Counted from the first letter of the stretch, positions 17,636 to 27,742 are shown. The stretch is 64,000 nt of DNA from Dyadobacter frigoris (GCF_005280585.1 NZ_SZVO01000011.1:62391-126390); one strand, 5' to 3'. Notes: generated by a model from the sequence alone, not told the origin. A program made the numbers and translations.

Positions 17636-18601
17636 TTAACTCCTTACTATCTCATATTTTTTTCTCAATTCGGTAATCATTTCCTCGGTCATTTTATCAA
17701 GAGAATAAGCCGGACGCCATCCCCAATCCGTTCTGGCTTCGGAGTCATCAATCTGCTGCGGCCAGGATTCTGCTATCGCCTGACGGTAATCAGGCTTGTA
17801 ACTTATTTCAAAATCAGGAATAATTTTAAGGATACTATCATAAATTTCTTTGGGCGAAAAGCTCATTCCCGCAAGATTGTAACCCGTTCGAACGGTTATT
17901 TTTTCCGCAGGAGCTTCCATCAAACGAACCGTTGCGTCCATGGCATCGCTCATATAAATCATTGGAAGGGTTGTATTTTCCTCCAAAAAACAATCAAAAT
18001 GTTCGCCTTTTACAGCTTTGTGATAGATGTCAACGGCATAATCCGTAGTACCACCGCCAGGCATGGACTGGTAACTGATTATCCCGGGATAACGCAGCGA
18101 GCGAATATCCATTCCGTAACGATTAAAGTAATAGTTCGACCAGTTTTCACCTGCCGCCTTGCTAATTCCATAAACCGTCGACGGATCAAGATAAGAAAAC
18201 TGATCTGCCGAACCGTGCACATGTGCTCCGAAAACGGCTATGGAACTTGGGTAAAATATTTTTTTAACCCCGTTTTCTCTTGCTACTTCAAGCACATTGA
18301 AATACGTCTGCATATTAATCTGCCAGGTATTCAACGGATCTTGTTCTCCTTTTGCGGATAAAATCGCTGCCAGGTGATAAATCTGGGTAATGCTATGGCG
18401 TTTTACAATTTTATCCAGAGTCTTGCCATCCGTTGCGTCGAGAACTTCAAAATAATCCTGTCGCTCTGAATTAACTTTTAAGTCTGATGCAATGACCTGG
18501 TTTTCACCATACATACCACGCAAATATTCCACAAGGACAGATCCAATCTGGCCGTTTGCTCCGATCACTAAAATTCGTTCAGATTTCATTTTACAAGACA
18601 T
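17636..18601 (-). CDS. tdh: SDR-type L-threonine 3-dehydrogenase
   Basis: 321 residues with an extended-SDR Rossmann loop (VIGANGQIGS), a catalytic Tyr-Lys in STVYGISKAAGE, and the conserved LRYPGIIS segment. This epimerase-like type, not the zinc MDR type of E. coli, is the usual threonine dehydrogenase of Bacteroidota. It oxidises threonine to 2-amino-3-ketobutyrate using NAD. Pairing with kbl makes the assignment strong. Met5 (18589) is an alternative start; neither has a ribosome-binding site. Confidence 0.9.
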   Translation of the reverse strand: MSCKMKSERILVIGANGQIGSVLVEYLRGMYGENQVIASDLKVNSERQDYFEVLDATDGKTLDKIVKRHSITQIYHLAAILSAKGEQDPLNTWQINMQTYFNVLEVARENGVKKIFYPSSIAVFGAHVHGSADQFSYLDPSTVYGISKAAGENWSNYYFNRYGMDIRSLRYPGIISYQSMPGGGTTDYAVDIYHKAVKGEHFDCFLEENTTLPMIYMSDAMDATVRLMEAPAEKITVRTGYNLAGMSFSPKEIYDSILKIIPDFEISYKPDYRQAIAESWPQQIDDSEARTDWGWRPAYSLDKMTEEMITELRKKYEIVRS

Positions 18602-18759
18602 TTATAAAGTATAAATCACTTGCAATTTTGCATTTTAAGATAATATTTTAAATAATTATACTCAATTTCAATAAAGATTGCTGCAAGAGTATCAATTCAA
18701 AGAAAAATTTACTTATTGCAAGTATTCTCTATTATAAAAGCAGGAAAAATTGTGCCATC

Positions 18760-19221
18760 ATGGAAGACATAGATAAGATTGACACCAAAATTTTACGCAT
18801 TTTGCAGAAGGATGCGAAGAAAACAACAAAGGAAATCGCTAATATTCTTAATCTTACTATTTCTCCAATTTACGAACGGATCCGGCGGTTGGAAAATCTG
18901 GGATTTATTAAACAATATGTCGCCATTCTTGACAAGAAACTGATCAACAGACCAATTACGACGATCTGTCAGGTTTCCATGCGTTATCACAACGAAGCTT
19001 TTATTGAAAAGTTTGAACAGGAAATTCAGAATCTGGATGAAGTGCAGGAATGTTACCACATGGCGGGACAAGTGGATTTTCTATTGAAGATCAATGTAAG
19101 AAGTCTGGACGAATATCATGATTTTGTAAAATACAAATTATCCAAAATCGATAACATCGGTGTGCTTAATAGTACGTTTGTTTTAAAGGAAATCAAGCAT
19201 ACTTCTGAATTCTATATTTGA
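18760..19221 (+). CDS. Lrp/AsnC-family regulator
   Basis: 153 residues: an AsnC-type helix-turn-helix (ILRILQKDAKKTTKEIANIL then SPIYERIRRLENLGFI), followed by the RAM/ligand-sensing domain with the expected beta-alpha folds (VQECYHMAGQVDFLLKI). These regulators respond to amino acids. It diverges from tdh-kbl with a 158-bp AT-rich gap between starts, so it is the likely regulator of threonine degradation, and of itself. The effector is inferred, not seen. Confidence 0.9.
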   Translation: MEDIDKIDTKILRILQKDAKKTTKEIANILNLTISPIYERIRRLENLGFIKQYVAILDKKLINRPITTICQVSMRYHNEAFIEKFEQEIQNLDEVQECYHMAGQVDFLLKINVRSLDEYHDFVKYKLSKIDNIGVLNSTFVLKEIKHTSEFYI

Positions 19222-19288
19222 GTTTTTTTTAAACGCAGAGTTAAAGAGTTTTGCGCTGAGTTGTGGGGGTTTTTGGACAAAATTCCGA

Positions 19289-19328
19289 AAGTACAAAACC
19301 CGAAAGGTTGGTTTCGGGTTTTGTACTT
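19289..19328. terminator. Bidirectional terminator hairpin
   Basis: A perfect 17-bp inverted repeat (19289-19305 and 19312-19328) with an AAAACCCGAAA arm. It lies between the Lrp gene and the convergent MG2 gene. Just before it, 19232-19262 has an AACGCAGAGTTAAAGAG-like stretch resembling widespread Bacteroidota intergenic repeats. Confidence 0.85.
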
Positions 19329-19359
19329 CACTGGATTTGGGTGGACGACGCTGTAAGAT

Positions 19360-21765
19360 CTATAAGCTTCTTCGTGCTACTTCAAAGGAAAACGTTTTAC
19401 TTCCTGCCAAACCGTTTTTTGTCATTCCCTGGACAATTACACGGTAATGTCCTGGCTGATCCGAGGTGTAAAAACTTATCTGGGCCTTTCCTTGCGTATC
19501 CGTATCAACATCCGGAGCCCAGTGTAAAAGATTACGGAAATCCGGGACACGGCTTTGCAATTTCACCTGGGAGTCATATTTCGGAGCGTAAAATTCTCTT
19601 TGCACCTGGGCTCCTTCATAGGGCAAAACCAAAACACGAGGATCCATCTCAAATCCTGCCAGATCGCCCCGATATGTCGATAAACTCACTATTCCGGTAA
19701 ATTCTCCCCATCCCAGATAATAATGTGCATTCATCAATTCAATCTTTTTCACTTTCAACGGATCAAAAGCCATAATTTTATCTGTATTGAAAACCGGAAT
19801 ACCATCCAGTAAAATCAGAGGATCCGTGTTGAAAAGCGTTTGAGGAAATAATTTGTCAGCCATCCTGAAATGGAATTCCTTTTGACGTCTCCTTACCATG
19901 ACACCTCGCACATATTCCCGCATAACTTCTTCCATAGTCGGGAAACGCGTAAAATCATCCAGAAAATACTTTTCGTCAGGTGTTCCGAAAAAGGCGATGG
20001 AATCCGCAAAAACGTATTTGTTTTCTTTATATATTTTGGGCAAAAACGAATTGCCGGTCTGCATATTAACGGTGCGTACAAGCAACTGATTTTCCAGTTT
20101 TTTATCAAAAAAGAAAGATTTCATCCCAACTTTCAACGGCTGTTTTGAAAATGGATTTGCCATCTCAAAACGATAAGTACTATCCAGACTGAGGTTCGTT
20201 TGAATCGTTATTTCCTTTGGCCCGAAAAACTCTTTGACTTCAAATCGTATCGTTCCTGCTGCATCACTTTGGGCGTAATATAATCTGGCAGGAAAATCGG
20301 GAGCGGCAAGATAAGTACCTATTCCTCTGGCGGGCTCGTTGGATATCGTATTGAAAACTTTACCAAAAATAAAATGACCGTCAAACTCGGGAAGGTTAGC
20401 ATAAGGTGCTGATGTTTTTGAAAAAACGTCATCCCATTTAAACCGTCGCCAGCCTTGGGTGATCAGCAGATTATCCAGATCGGCGTCAACTTCTTTGTTG
20501 TTCCGCTGTGAATAATATTCCGGAGACTCTATATTTCCTTTTAAATCTGACGACAGATATAAATAGCTGCTGATGTTTTCCTGATCATCACTTTTGATAG
20601 AATCCGCCAAAAATACAGAAACAGAAAGGTTTGACATTTCCGCAATTCCGGCATCAGAGCTCGAACTCAGATCCATAATTACCTTATCCCGCGTATTGTA
20701 TTCCTGCTTACTGACTTTTCCGTCAAGTTGAAAATCCTTTGCAGGACGTTTGAAATACAATCTTTCAGAAACAGGTTTGCCCAAACTATTAAACACAGTG
20801 ATATGGCTTATCCCATCTCCCATTTTATTTTTTTCCAGAACAAAAACAGCTTTGCCTGCGGTCATCGGTTTTGTTTCCGAATAATTGTTTGCCTGGCGGG
20901 TATGGACAAATAAACTGACATTGTTTTCTAACCTTTCGGCTTGTGTGGTAACAATTACCTTGGCCAGATTGGCCGTAGAATCTTTTACCTGCATTACATA
21001 ACCTTGTTCCTGAACTTCCGGAAGTTTGTAGGTACTGGTTTTACCTTTTGAATCTTTAACCAAAATCCGATACTCATTTCCTGCGACGGGCTTGAACATA
21101 AAGTTACCAATCCCGAATCTTCTTGGTGAAAACCTGGCCAGCGTATCATTATTCTGATTGACCAAAACACCATTAAAATTTATCCCTTTCCCGTCACTCG
21201 CCACCGCACGAAATCCGATTTTACTTTCAATGTTTTTTACCAATTGGCCTCCTTCCGGAAAAAACTGAATATCATACGTGATTTCCTGTTTCTCATCCGG
21301 ATTCGGATCAAATTTGACAAACGGATTAACAACTGAAATTGTCGTTTCAAAAAAGTATTCCGAACCGAAATTCTTCATCCAGCTGGTGTAACATCTTACC
21401 TTGTAATTTCCGCTGGCAACAGAAGACGGGATGATCAGTGAACCATTTCCTTTACCTCCCAGCAGCGAAAATTTGGTCTGGATTACAGCATTCAGCTCCT
21501 TATCCATCACTTCCAGATACGCAATTTTGCTTAAATCCATGAACTTATTTGAAGCTCCATTTACGTCATATGCCTTAAACCACATGGTTTCTCCTACCAC
21601 GTAAAAACTGCGGTCGAGATGCAAATACAACTTTTCCTGTATAGCCTTTTGACTAAACAACTGAAATTTCTTTTCAACCCCAGACAAACTATTATCCTGT
21701 CCTTTCCCCAAAAACGGAGAAAATAACAGGCTGAGGAATAACCATATGAATCGTTTATAATTCAC
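19360..21765 (-). CDS. MG2-type macroglobulin-like outer-membrane-associated protein
   Basis: 801 residues with a signal peptide (1-22). It opens with EKLYLHLDRSFYVVGETMWFKA, cut short here, which is the MG2-like domain found in many Bacteroidota exported proteins, followed by several beta-sandwich domains. Near 660-720 is a TonB-plug-like stretch (LILLDGIPVFN..LKVKKIEL). It is last in a four-gene unit after a DUF4249 protein and a TonB receptor, so it probably helps bind or process the substrate at the outer membrane. The ligand is unknown. Confidence 0.75.
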   Translation of the reverse strand: MNYKRFIWLFLSLLFSPFLGKGQDNSLSGVEKKFQLFSQKAIQEKLYLHLDRSFYVVGETMWFKAYDVNGASNKFMDLSKIAYLEVMDKELNAVIQTKFSLLGGKGNGSLIIPSSVASGNYKVRCYTSWMKNFGSEYFFETTISVVNPFVKFDPNPDEKQEITYDIQFFPEGGQLVKNIESKIGFRAVASDGKGINFNGVLVNQNNDTLARFSPRRFGIGNFMFKPVAGNEYRILVKDSKGKTSTYKLPEVQEQGYVMQVKDSTANLAKVIVTTQAERLENNVSLFVHTRQANNYSETKPMTAGKAVFVLEKNKMGDGISHITVFNSLGKPVSERLYFKRPAKDFQLDGKVSKQEYNTRDKVIMDLSSSSDAGIAEMSNLSVSVFLADSIKSDDQENISSYLYLSSDLKGNIESPEYYSQRNNKEVDADLDNLLITQGWRRFKWDDVFSKTSAPYANLPEFDGHFIFGKVFNTISNEPARGIGTYLAAPDFPARLYYAQSDAAGTIRFEVKEFFGPKEITIQTNLSLDSTYRFEMANPFSKQPLKVGMKSFFFDKKLENQLLVRTVNMQTGNSFLPKIYKENKYVFADSIAFFGTPDEKYFLDDFTRFPTMEEVMREYVRGVMVRRRQKEFHFRMADKLFPQTLFNTDPLILLDGIPVFNTDKIMAFDPLKVKKIELMNAHYYLGWGEFTGIVSLSTYRGDLAGFEMDPRVLVLPYEGAQVQREFYAPKYDSQVKLQSRVPDFRNLLHWAPDVDTDTQGKAQISFYTSDQPGHYRVIVQGMTKNGLAGSKTFSFEVARRSL

Positions 21766-21789
21766 TTTCTGATATCGTTATGGTAAATA

Positions 21790-22914
21790 TTATTTCCAAA
21801 AAGAAGGTTTTGTCGTGGTACCTCCCTGCACACGGCAGTCTGCACAAAATTCACTACTGTAAAGAACAGAATCCTGCTTTGCACCTACTGTATTTAATAA
21901 AACTTGCTGCGGTGAGGATTTCAGAGCATCAGCAATTGACAATGAATCAGGCATTGGGCAAGTAGGATAGGAACCTAAACCAGGTTGAATAAATATCCTT
22001 TGTGTCTGTTCGACGGCTGCGCTGAAATAGCCAAAAACCAACTCCTTTGCATTCGTAGTACTTTTAAAATTGCCGGTTACTTGCGAAGGAAGCGGATCAA
22101 ATAAACTTCCTGTTCCTTCGGTGGTTTTGGCCAGGCTCGTCCAGTACTCAAAAGCATCCTGAGTTAGTCCATATTGCTTGACTAAAATACTATAACCAAA
22201 ATAAAGCTTGTTGGTGGAAACCAAAACCGTGGTGAGCGGAAGATCTTTAATAATATCCTGAGATAATTTTATGGTAGATCCCAGCAGGATATTTCCTGAT
22301 TTTAAGGTCCGCCAGCAAACATTAATGTTATCTCTTCTTCCGATAAGTTGTTTATTAAAGAGTTCCAGTCCTGAGTAATAAGCGGTTCTATACTCATAGG
22401 TTTCCTCAAATTTCCATCTGTAAAAACGTGTCTGATTACTTGGATCATGCGTATTCACATACATCACACCGCCTTGCTGGCGCGGATCATACCGGTAAGC
22501 AACACTATCAATTGGCGGCGTATTTTTTACTTCAACATAATCAGAAAGGTATTCCTTACCGCTCTTTGTTTTAACACGCAGCCGATATTTTGACGATTTA
22601 CTAAAATTTTGCGGTGGCAAGAAGTAAGTCCCATTACCCTTTTCAATGAATGAAAAAGTTGTCCCCTTCTCTTCCTCAGCAATAATTGTCGCGCCTGTTT
22701 CATTGAGTACTGCCTCGTTTGCACTTGCGTTTTGTGTATGGCTTAAATTAATTCGGCTACTATCAGAACCCACATTTAAAAAGCCATCTATTACCAAATA
22801 TTGCTCATCCGAATTAATTTCCGGAGGGGAAAATGGTTCAACGCAACTATATAGTATCAGCAGTGATGCGATGAAACTGATTGCCAATAAGCAGTATTTT
22901 TTTATCCTGTTCAT
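21790..22914 (-). CDS. DUF4249 lipoprotein
   Basis: 374 residues from the ATG at 22914 (MNRIKKYCLL). A lipoprotein signal (LLILYSC) is followed by VEPFSPPEINSDEQYLVIDG, the hallmark opening of DUF4249. The rest is beta-rich. I chose 22914 because the upstream in-frame Met would extend into the TonB receptor's coding sequence and break the signal peptide. It starts 1 nt after the TonB receptor stop, so the two are coupled. DUF4249 proteins are routine neighbours of such receptors; function unproven. Confidence 0.85.
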   Translation of the reverse strand: MNRIKKYCLLAISFIASLLILYSCVEPFSPPEINSDEQYLVIDGFLNVGSDSSRINLSHTQNASANEAVLNETGATIIAEEEKGTTFSFIEKGNGTYFLPPQNFSKSSKYRLRVKTKSGKEYLSDYVEVKNTPPIDSVAYRYDPRQQGGVMYVNTHDPSNQTRFYRWKFEETYEYRTAYYSGLELFNKQLIGRRDNINVCWRTLKSGNILLGSTIKLSQDIIKDLPLTTVLVSTNKLYFGYSILVKQYGLTQDAFEYWTSLAKTTEGTGSLFDPLPSQVTGNFKSTTNAKELVFGYFSAAVEQTQRIFIQPGLGSYPTCPMPDSLSIADALKSSPQQVLLNTVGAKQDSVLYSSEFCADCRVQGGTTTKPSFWK

Positions 22915-22915
22915 T

Positions 22916-25687
22916 TTAAAATCTGAAGTTATAGGTAATTGTTGGAATCGGCCGCCCGAAAATCGAGAGCTGATAACCATTTACCTGTCCATTTACAGTC
23001 TGGAAATATACCGACGACGGGTTTTTCCGACCTAATAAATTATAAACCGCGAGTGTCCAGGAACTATGCGCCAGTTTTTTCACCCGGTGATTTCCTTCAA
23101 TATTCACGGCCAGATCTGCACGGTAATAATCAGGAATCCTGTACTGGTTTCTGTCTGCGTAATAAACCCGCTCGGCACCATCAATAATATATTTACCAAT
23201 TGGCGGAGTATATGGTCGACCCGTACTGTAAGTAAAATTGAATGAAAGACTTATACGATGTGTAAACCGGTAATTCGTAATCATGGTAAAATCATGTGGC
23301 TTGTCATAATTGCTCGGATAATAATTACCCTTGTTAGGAGCATCCGGAGACTCACGATCCAATGCGCGCAGAAGTGTTCGTGAGTACGTATAGCCGATCC
23401 AGCCATTTAGTTTTCCGGTCATTTTCTTAACCATCAGCTCAACCCCGTACGCCTTTCCCTGCGTTCCCAAAACAGCCGCTTCAATCCGCGGATTCATGAT
23501 CAGTGAATCTCCTCCTTTGTAATCAAGGAAATTGTGGATCTTTTTGTAATATCCTTCCAAAGAAACCTCAACTTTATTTCCCCTAAGATTTTTGTATAAG
23601 CCAACAGAAAGCTGATCTCCCGTTTGTGGCTTGATAAACTGATCACTAAGTTTCCAAATATCGGTAGGTGAAACCGTCATCGTATTGGTCAGCAAGTGAA
23701 TATACTGACGCAAGGTGTTATAGCTTACTTTCAGCGCCAGGTTGTCGTAAATCGTATAGCGCATCGATAGCCTGTATTCCGGCCCTCCGTAACCTTTGAT
23801 CTTTTTCCCCGAAGCATAAGTTTGTGTTCCGTCTTCGTAAATTTTATCAATCGGGTAGCCGGTCACATATTTGTTTACCGTTCTTGGCCCCAGGTATTGA
23901 TAAAAGGAATAGCGCAAACCTGCATTGATCGAAAGACGCGGACTAACCTCAAATTTATCTTCAAGATAAAGCGCACTTTCCAAAGCTTGTTCTTGCTGTA
24001 ACTGCTCTGGAATCACAAGAGATTGTTCTCCTCTTGGCGTAAAGGATCCAGGATGAAGTTTGTAATAAACAGAACTCAAACCAAAATTCAGCGTGTGTTT
24101 TGGATGCAGAACATAATTAAAATCCGCTTTAAACTGCGACTGGTTAATATCAAATTTCAGGTCAAAAGCATTCAATGGCAAACCCTGACTTTCTGTATGA
24201 TATTTATACTGACTATGTGTTGCTGTAAATTCGCTGTAAAGACGGGAATTGAATGTATGCTTCCATTTAATCGCACCAAGCTGGTTTTGGTAAGAATAAG
24301 TGGTATCGCCAAATAGTCTGAATCTATCCTTGCTCATATAAGCCGTCACCAGAATACTATTTTTCTGGTTGATTTCATGGCTTATCTGCAAGTTCAGATC
24401 GTAAAAATTAGCTGCACTTTTATTGTATTTGTTATCATCCAGACGCTTTAAAATCCAGTTCGAATAGGTAGACCGGCCGCCAAGAATAAACGAAGTTTTA
24501 TCTTTTATGATCGGCCCTTCAACAGTAAGTCTTCCCGTAACCAAACCAATTCCTCCCGACGCCACAAATTTCTTTTTATTCCCATCACGGCTATTGATAT
24601 CCAGTACAGAGGATAACCTGCCGCCATATTTTGAAGGAATCGTACTTTTATACAATTCTACATCTTTTAAAACATCGGGATTGAAAGCGGAGAAAAATCC
24701 GAAAAGGTGAGATGGATTGTAAATCACCGCATCATTAAAAAGGATCAGGTTTTGATCCGTTGAACCTCCCCGGACATTTAATCCGGTACTGTTTTCTCCT
24801 ACTGATTTTACACCCGGAAGTGTCAATATAGTCCGTAATAAATCGGTTTCTCCAAAAACGGTTGGCACCTGTTTCAGATTTTTGATCGTCAGCTTTACCT
24901 GGCCCATATCCGTACTTACCACATTTTTATCCATTCCGGCTTTCACAGAAACTTCTTTCAGGGCAATTACACTTTCACGCATTTCAATATCCAGTTTCCC
25001 ATCCGAATAAAGAATGACCTGACGCTGGGTTTCGCGCATCCCAAAACTTTTAATTTTCAGTCTTTGCTTGCCACGCGGAATAGTCAGCGCATAAAATCCG
25101 AGCGCATCGGTTGTTATACCAATTGAAGGCTTTTCAATAAAAACTGCGGCTCCAATTACCGGTTCACCTGTAATGGCACTGCGGACATATCCGGTTATTG
25201 TAGAATTGCCAGGCGGAATTTTATACCGCTTCACCCCAATTTCATGAACCTTGCTTTCCGCCGTTGAGAGCAGTTTTTCCTGCGCCTCATTATCAGGCCC
25301 GACATAAGCAACGGGCTCTGATGCGTCGGAACTATTGGGATTAAATAAACCCGGTTGCAGCTGTGTGATGATCTTCTGGCCTTCGGTGATATAAACCCGT
25401 TTGCCTGCATCCAGTGCATAGGTAAAATCTGAACCCCGGAAAACCTGGTCCAAAACCGTTCTGATGGTTTGGTCTTTTACGTCCAGATCGATGGTAAGGC
25501 TGTCAAATCGCGCTGCGTCATAATAGAAAAAATAACCGGTCTGTCTTTCAACATCTTTGACAAAATCGTTGAATCGTGCAGAATCCAGATGGATCGTGAT
25601 ACGTGGTTCTGAGACGTTCTGCCCCCGGGCTAGCTGGGAGAAAAAAAGTACACAGATAAGAATCGTAAAGTTTCTGAATATTTTCAT
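22916..25687 (-). CDS. TonB-dependent receptor with STN and carboxypeptidase-like domains
   Basis: 923 residues. Signal peptide at 1-22; STN domain about 28-95 (FNDFVKDVERQTGYFFYYDA), which suggests signalling to an anti-sigma factor; carboxypeptidase-like beta domain about 155-240 (ITGYVRSAITGEPVIGAA); plug about 265-375 (GGSTDQNLILFNDAVIYNP); then a 22-strand-type barrel ending in an aromatic YNFRF. It imports an unknown substrate across the outer membrane. Its start overlaps the stop of the upstream gene by ATGA. No sigma/anti-sigma pair is adjacent. Confidence 0.9.
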   Translation of the reverse strand: MKIFRNFTILICVLFFSQLARGQNVSEPRITIHLDSARFNDFVKDVERQTGYFFYYDAARFDSLTIDLDVKDQTIRTVLDQVFRGSDFTYALDAGKRVYITEGQKIITQLQPGLFNPNSSDASEPVAYVGPDNEAQEKLLSTAESKVHEIGVKRYKIPPGNSTITGYVRSAITGEPVIGAAVFIEKPSIGITTDALGFYALTIPRGKQRLKIKSFGMRETQRQVILYSDGKLDIEMRESVIALKEVSVKAGMDKNVVSTDMGQVKLTIKNLKQVPTVFGETDLLRTILTLPGVKSVGENSTGLNVRGGSTDQNLILFNDAVIYNPSHLFGFFSAFNPDVLKDVELYKSTIPSKYGGRLSSVLDINSRDGNKKKFVASGGIGLVTGRLTVEGPIIKDKTSFILGGRSTYSNWILKRLDDNKYNKSAANFYDLNLQISHEINQKNSILVTAYMSKDRFRLFGDTTYSYQNQLGAIKWKHTFNSRLYSEFTATHSQYKYHTESQGLPLNAFDLKFDINQSQFKADFNYVLHPKHTLNFGLSSVYYKLHPGSFTPRGEQSLVIPEQLQQEQALESALYLEDKFEVSPRLSINAGLRYSFYQYLGPRTVNKYVTGYPIDKIYEDGTQTYASGKKIKGYGGPEYRLSMRYTIYDNLALKVSYNTLRQYIHLLTNTMTVSPTDIWKLSDQFIKPQTGDQLSVGLYKNLRGNKVEVSLEGYYKKIHNFLDYKGGDSLIMNPRIEAAVLGTQGKAYGVELMVKKMTGKLNGWIGYTYSRTLLRALDRESPDAPNKGNYYPSNYDKPHDFTMITNYRFTHRISLSFNFTYSTGRPYTPPIGKYIIDGAERVYYADRNQYRIPDYYRADLAVNIEGNHRVKKLAHSSWTLAVYNLLGRKNPSSVYFQTVNGQVNGYQLSIFGRPIPTITYNFRF

Positions 25688-26418
25688 TGTTTAGTTAATT
25701 CGTCATAGCGTGCAACCATCGTTACAATTGCCCTTTCACGATCTTTCCGAAATTTGATATTTTGCTCACGCAATGCCTTGCGTAATTCTGATTTCTGCCC
25801 TGGAAAAAGTCTCGTTACTGACTTTCTGGTGTGTACGCTGTTATATTTTCCGTTTGAATAGATATAGAAAAAATTCTTCTGAGGAAATAAGGCGATGACT
25901 TTTCGTTCGTTAATTTTCTCCTGCCGCTGTTTTATCCTGCGCGCCAGCGTTTTTGTTTTTCCGTTGTAAATAAGGTCATAAAAACCAGTCTGCATGTCCG
26001 GATTAATATCATTCCCGGATTTCAGGTTAAGATAATTGTGATTGTAAATTGTAAAAAAACGAACCTTTGGTGATTGAAGTAAAATGGGTTCAAAACCATT
26101 TATATGTTTTATAACCAGCTCATCCCTAACAATATCATACATCATAGGAATACTGTCATAACGCTGTCCATCATAAAAAACGGCCCCCTTTTCATATTTC
26201 CGGTCTACGAAAAACTGATGTTCCTCTTCGCGCGAATCATAAATATAATAAAGGCGCCCATTGTACAGATTTTGTACTTCTTTTGTTGCCGATCTGTAAA
26301 GTACCAACGGATATTCGGGGACGTTGTCGGGCACAGCAGGTTGCAAAGCAGCCATTTGCCCGTATGTACTACCGGCAATATGATAAACAAGGAAAAAGCA
26401 GACAGTAAAAATTCGCAT
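25684..26418 (-). CDS. Exported protein of unknown function, first gene of TonB operon
   Basis: 244 residues from the ATG at 26418, chosen because it begins with a signal peptide (MRIFTVCFFLVYHIAGSTYG); the in-frame Met at 26469 would bury it. The mature part is rich in Tyr, Lys and Arg, with a YNGRLYYIYDSREEE block and a basic C-terminal helix. I do not recognise a named domain; similar small proteins precede STN-type TonB receptors in Bacteroidota. It overlaps the receptor by 4 nt. A TAGCTTTA box (26486-26493, minus strand) may be its promoter. Confidence 0.7.
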   Translation of the reverse strand: MRIFTVCFFLVYHIAGSTYGQMAALQPAVPDNVPEYPLVLYRSATKEVQNLYNGRLYYIYDSREEEHQFFVDRKYEKGAVFYDGQRYDSIPMMYDIVRDELVIKHINGFEPILLQSPKVRFFTIYNHNYLNLKSGNDINPDMQTGFYDLIYNGKTKTLARRIKQRQEKINERKVIALFPQKNFFYIYSNGKYNSVHTRKSVTRLFPGQKSELRKALREQNIKFRKDRERAIVTMVARYDELTKQ

Positions 26419-26611
26419 ATATCGATAACCTTTTAACTCCGTACGAAGCAAAGCCGGCATTTGTTGCAAAAGCTTTTTTATGTGTTAAAGCTATTAAAAT
26501 TAGTTACTTACTTTATACTTGGCATATTTATTTCCAAAACGGTTAAAATGTTAATTCGACTCCATTCCATAAAAATCCGTTGCTTCACTACCCAAATTTG
26601 CTGAATGATCA

Positions 26612-26619
26612 TAACTTTG
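26612..26619 (+). promoter_or_regulatory. Putative -7 box for the epimerase gene
   Basis: TAACTTTG, a perfect TAnnTTTG match, 52 nt before the epimerase ATG. A TTG lies upstream but at short spacing, so this is a moderate prediction. Confidence 0.4.
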
Positions 26620-26671
26620 ATGTTGGAAATGGACACACATTCATTCAATCTCTCATATATCAATATTATTC

Positions 26672-27733
26672 ATGAAAATACTTATTACCGGTGGAGCCGG
26701 CTTTGTAGGATCGGCACTGGCGATATCACTCAAACTAAATTACCCTGATTACCAGATTTTCGCACTTGACAATTTAAAACGCCGCGGCTCTGAACTGAAC
26801 CTTAGCCGGTTAAAGCAGGCCGGAGTAGAATTTGTTCATGGTGATATTCGTAACAAAGAAGATTTCGACGCCTTTCCAGCAGTTGACTCTGTTATTGAAG
26901 CATCCGCTGAACCGTCCGTTTTGGCAGGTTTAGATGGAACGCCGGATTACCTGATCAATACAAATCTTGTTGGAACAGTTAACTGCCTGAACTACGCGCT
27001 TAAACATAAAGCTGCTTTTATATTTCTTTCGACAAGCCGTGTTTACCCGATCAAAACAATTGAAACACTGAATTTTGTTGAAGAAGAAACCAGATTTTCT
27101 CTGGCTGATGATCAGCCGGTTCCGGGTGTTTCGTCCAAAGGAATTTCAGAAGATTTCCCTTTAAATGGCGCCCGCTCTCTATACGGAACTACCAAACTGG
27201 CGTCTGAACTGATCATTCAGGAATATAATGAGTTTTATAATTTACGTACGGTTATCAACCGTTGCGGTGTGATCACAGGCCCATGGCAAATGGGAAAAGT
27301 GGATCAGGGCGTGATGGTGCTTTGGATTGCAAAACATTATTTTGAACAGCAACTGGGCTATTTTGGCTACGGTGGAACCGGAAAACAAATGCGCGATATG
27401 CTGCACGTTGCCGACTTATACCATTTGATCGACTGGCAGCTTCATAATCTTGACAAAGTGAATGGAGAAATCCTGAACGCAGGCGGCGGTTTACAAAGCA
27501 GCGCATCTTTGCAGGAGCTTACCAAAATTTGCCAGGAAGTAACCGGAAAAACAATTCCGATCAAAGTCGTTCCCGAAACACGGACAGCTGATATACGTCT
27601 TTATTTGACGGATAATACCAAGGTAACCGCCATGACGGGTTGGGAACCTAAAATTGGCATACGCCAAATTGTTGAAGAAATCACAGCGTGGCTAGCTGAA
27701 AACGAAAAGGATTTAGCGCCAATTTTGAAATAA
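26672..27733 (+). CDS. NAD-dependent sugar epimerase (CDP-paratose 2-epimerase-like)
   Basis: 353 residues, extended SDR family. Rossmann loop ITGGAGFVGSAL at 4-15, Ser/Thr in FLSTSRVYP and catalytic Tyr-Lys in SLYGTTKLASE. The insert between these and the NRCGVITGPWQMGKVDQG block resembles CDP-paratose 2-epimerase/RfbE-type enzymes. It probably interconverts a nucleotide sugar for surface polysaccharide, but no polysaccharide genes are nearby. Substrate not certain. Confidence 0.75.
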   Translation: MKILITGGAGFVGSALAISLKLNYPDYQIFALDNLKRRGSELNLSRLKQAGVEFVHGDIRNKEDFDAFPAVDSVIEASAEPSVLAGLDGTPDYLINTNLVGTVNCLNYALKHKAAFIFLSTSRVYPIKTIETLNFVEEETRFSLADDQPVPGVSSKGISEDFPLNGARSLYGTTKLASELIIQEYNEFYNLRTVINRCGVITGPWQMGKVDQGVMVLWIAKHYFEQQLGYFGYGGTGKQMRDMLHVADLYHLIDWQLHNLDKVNGEILNAGGGLQSSASLQELTKICQEVTGKTIPIKVVPETRTADIRLYLTDNTKVTAMTGWEPKIGIRQIVEEITAWLAENEKDLAPILK

Positions 27734-27742
27734 AATAAACAT

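Noticed and set aside
19263..19700. 145-codon plus-strand reading frame
   Set aside because: Overlaps the terminator hairpin and the end of the MG2 gene on the opposite strand; no conserved motif.
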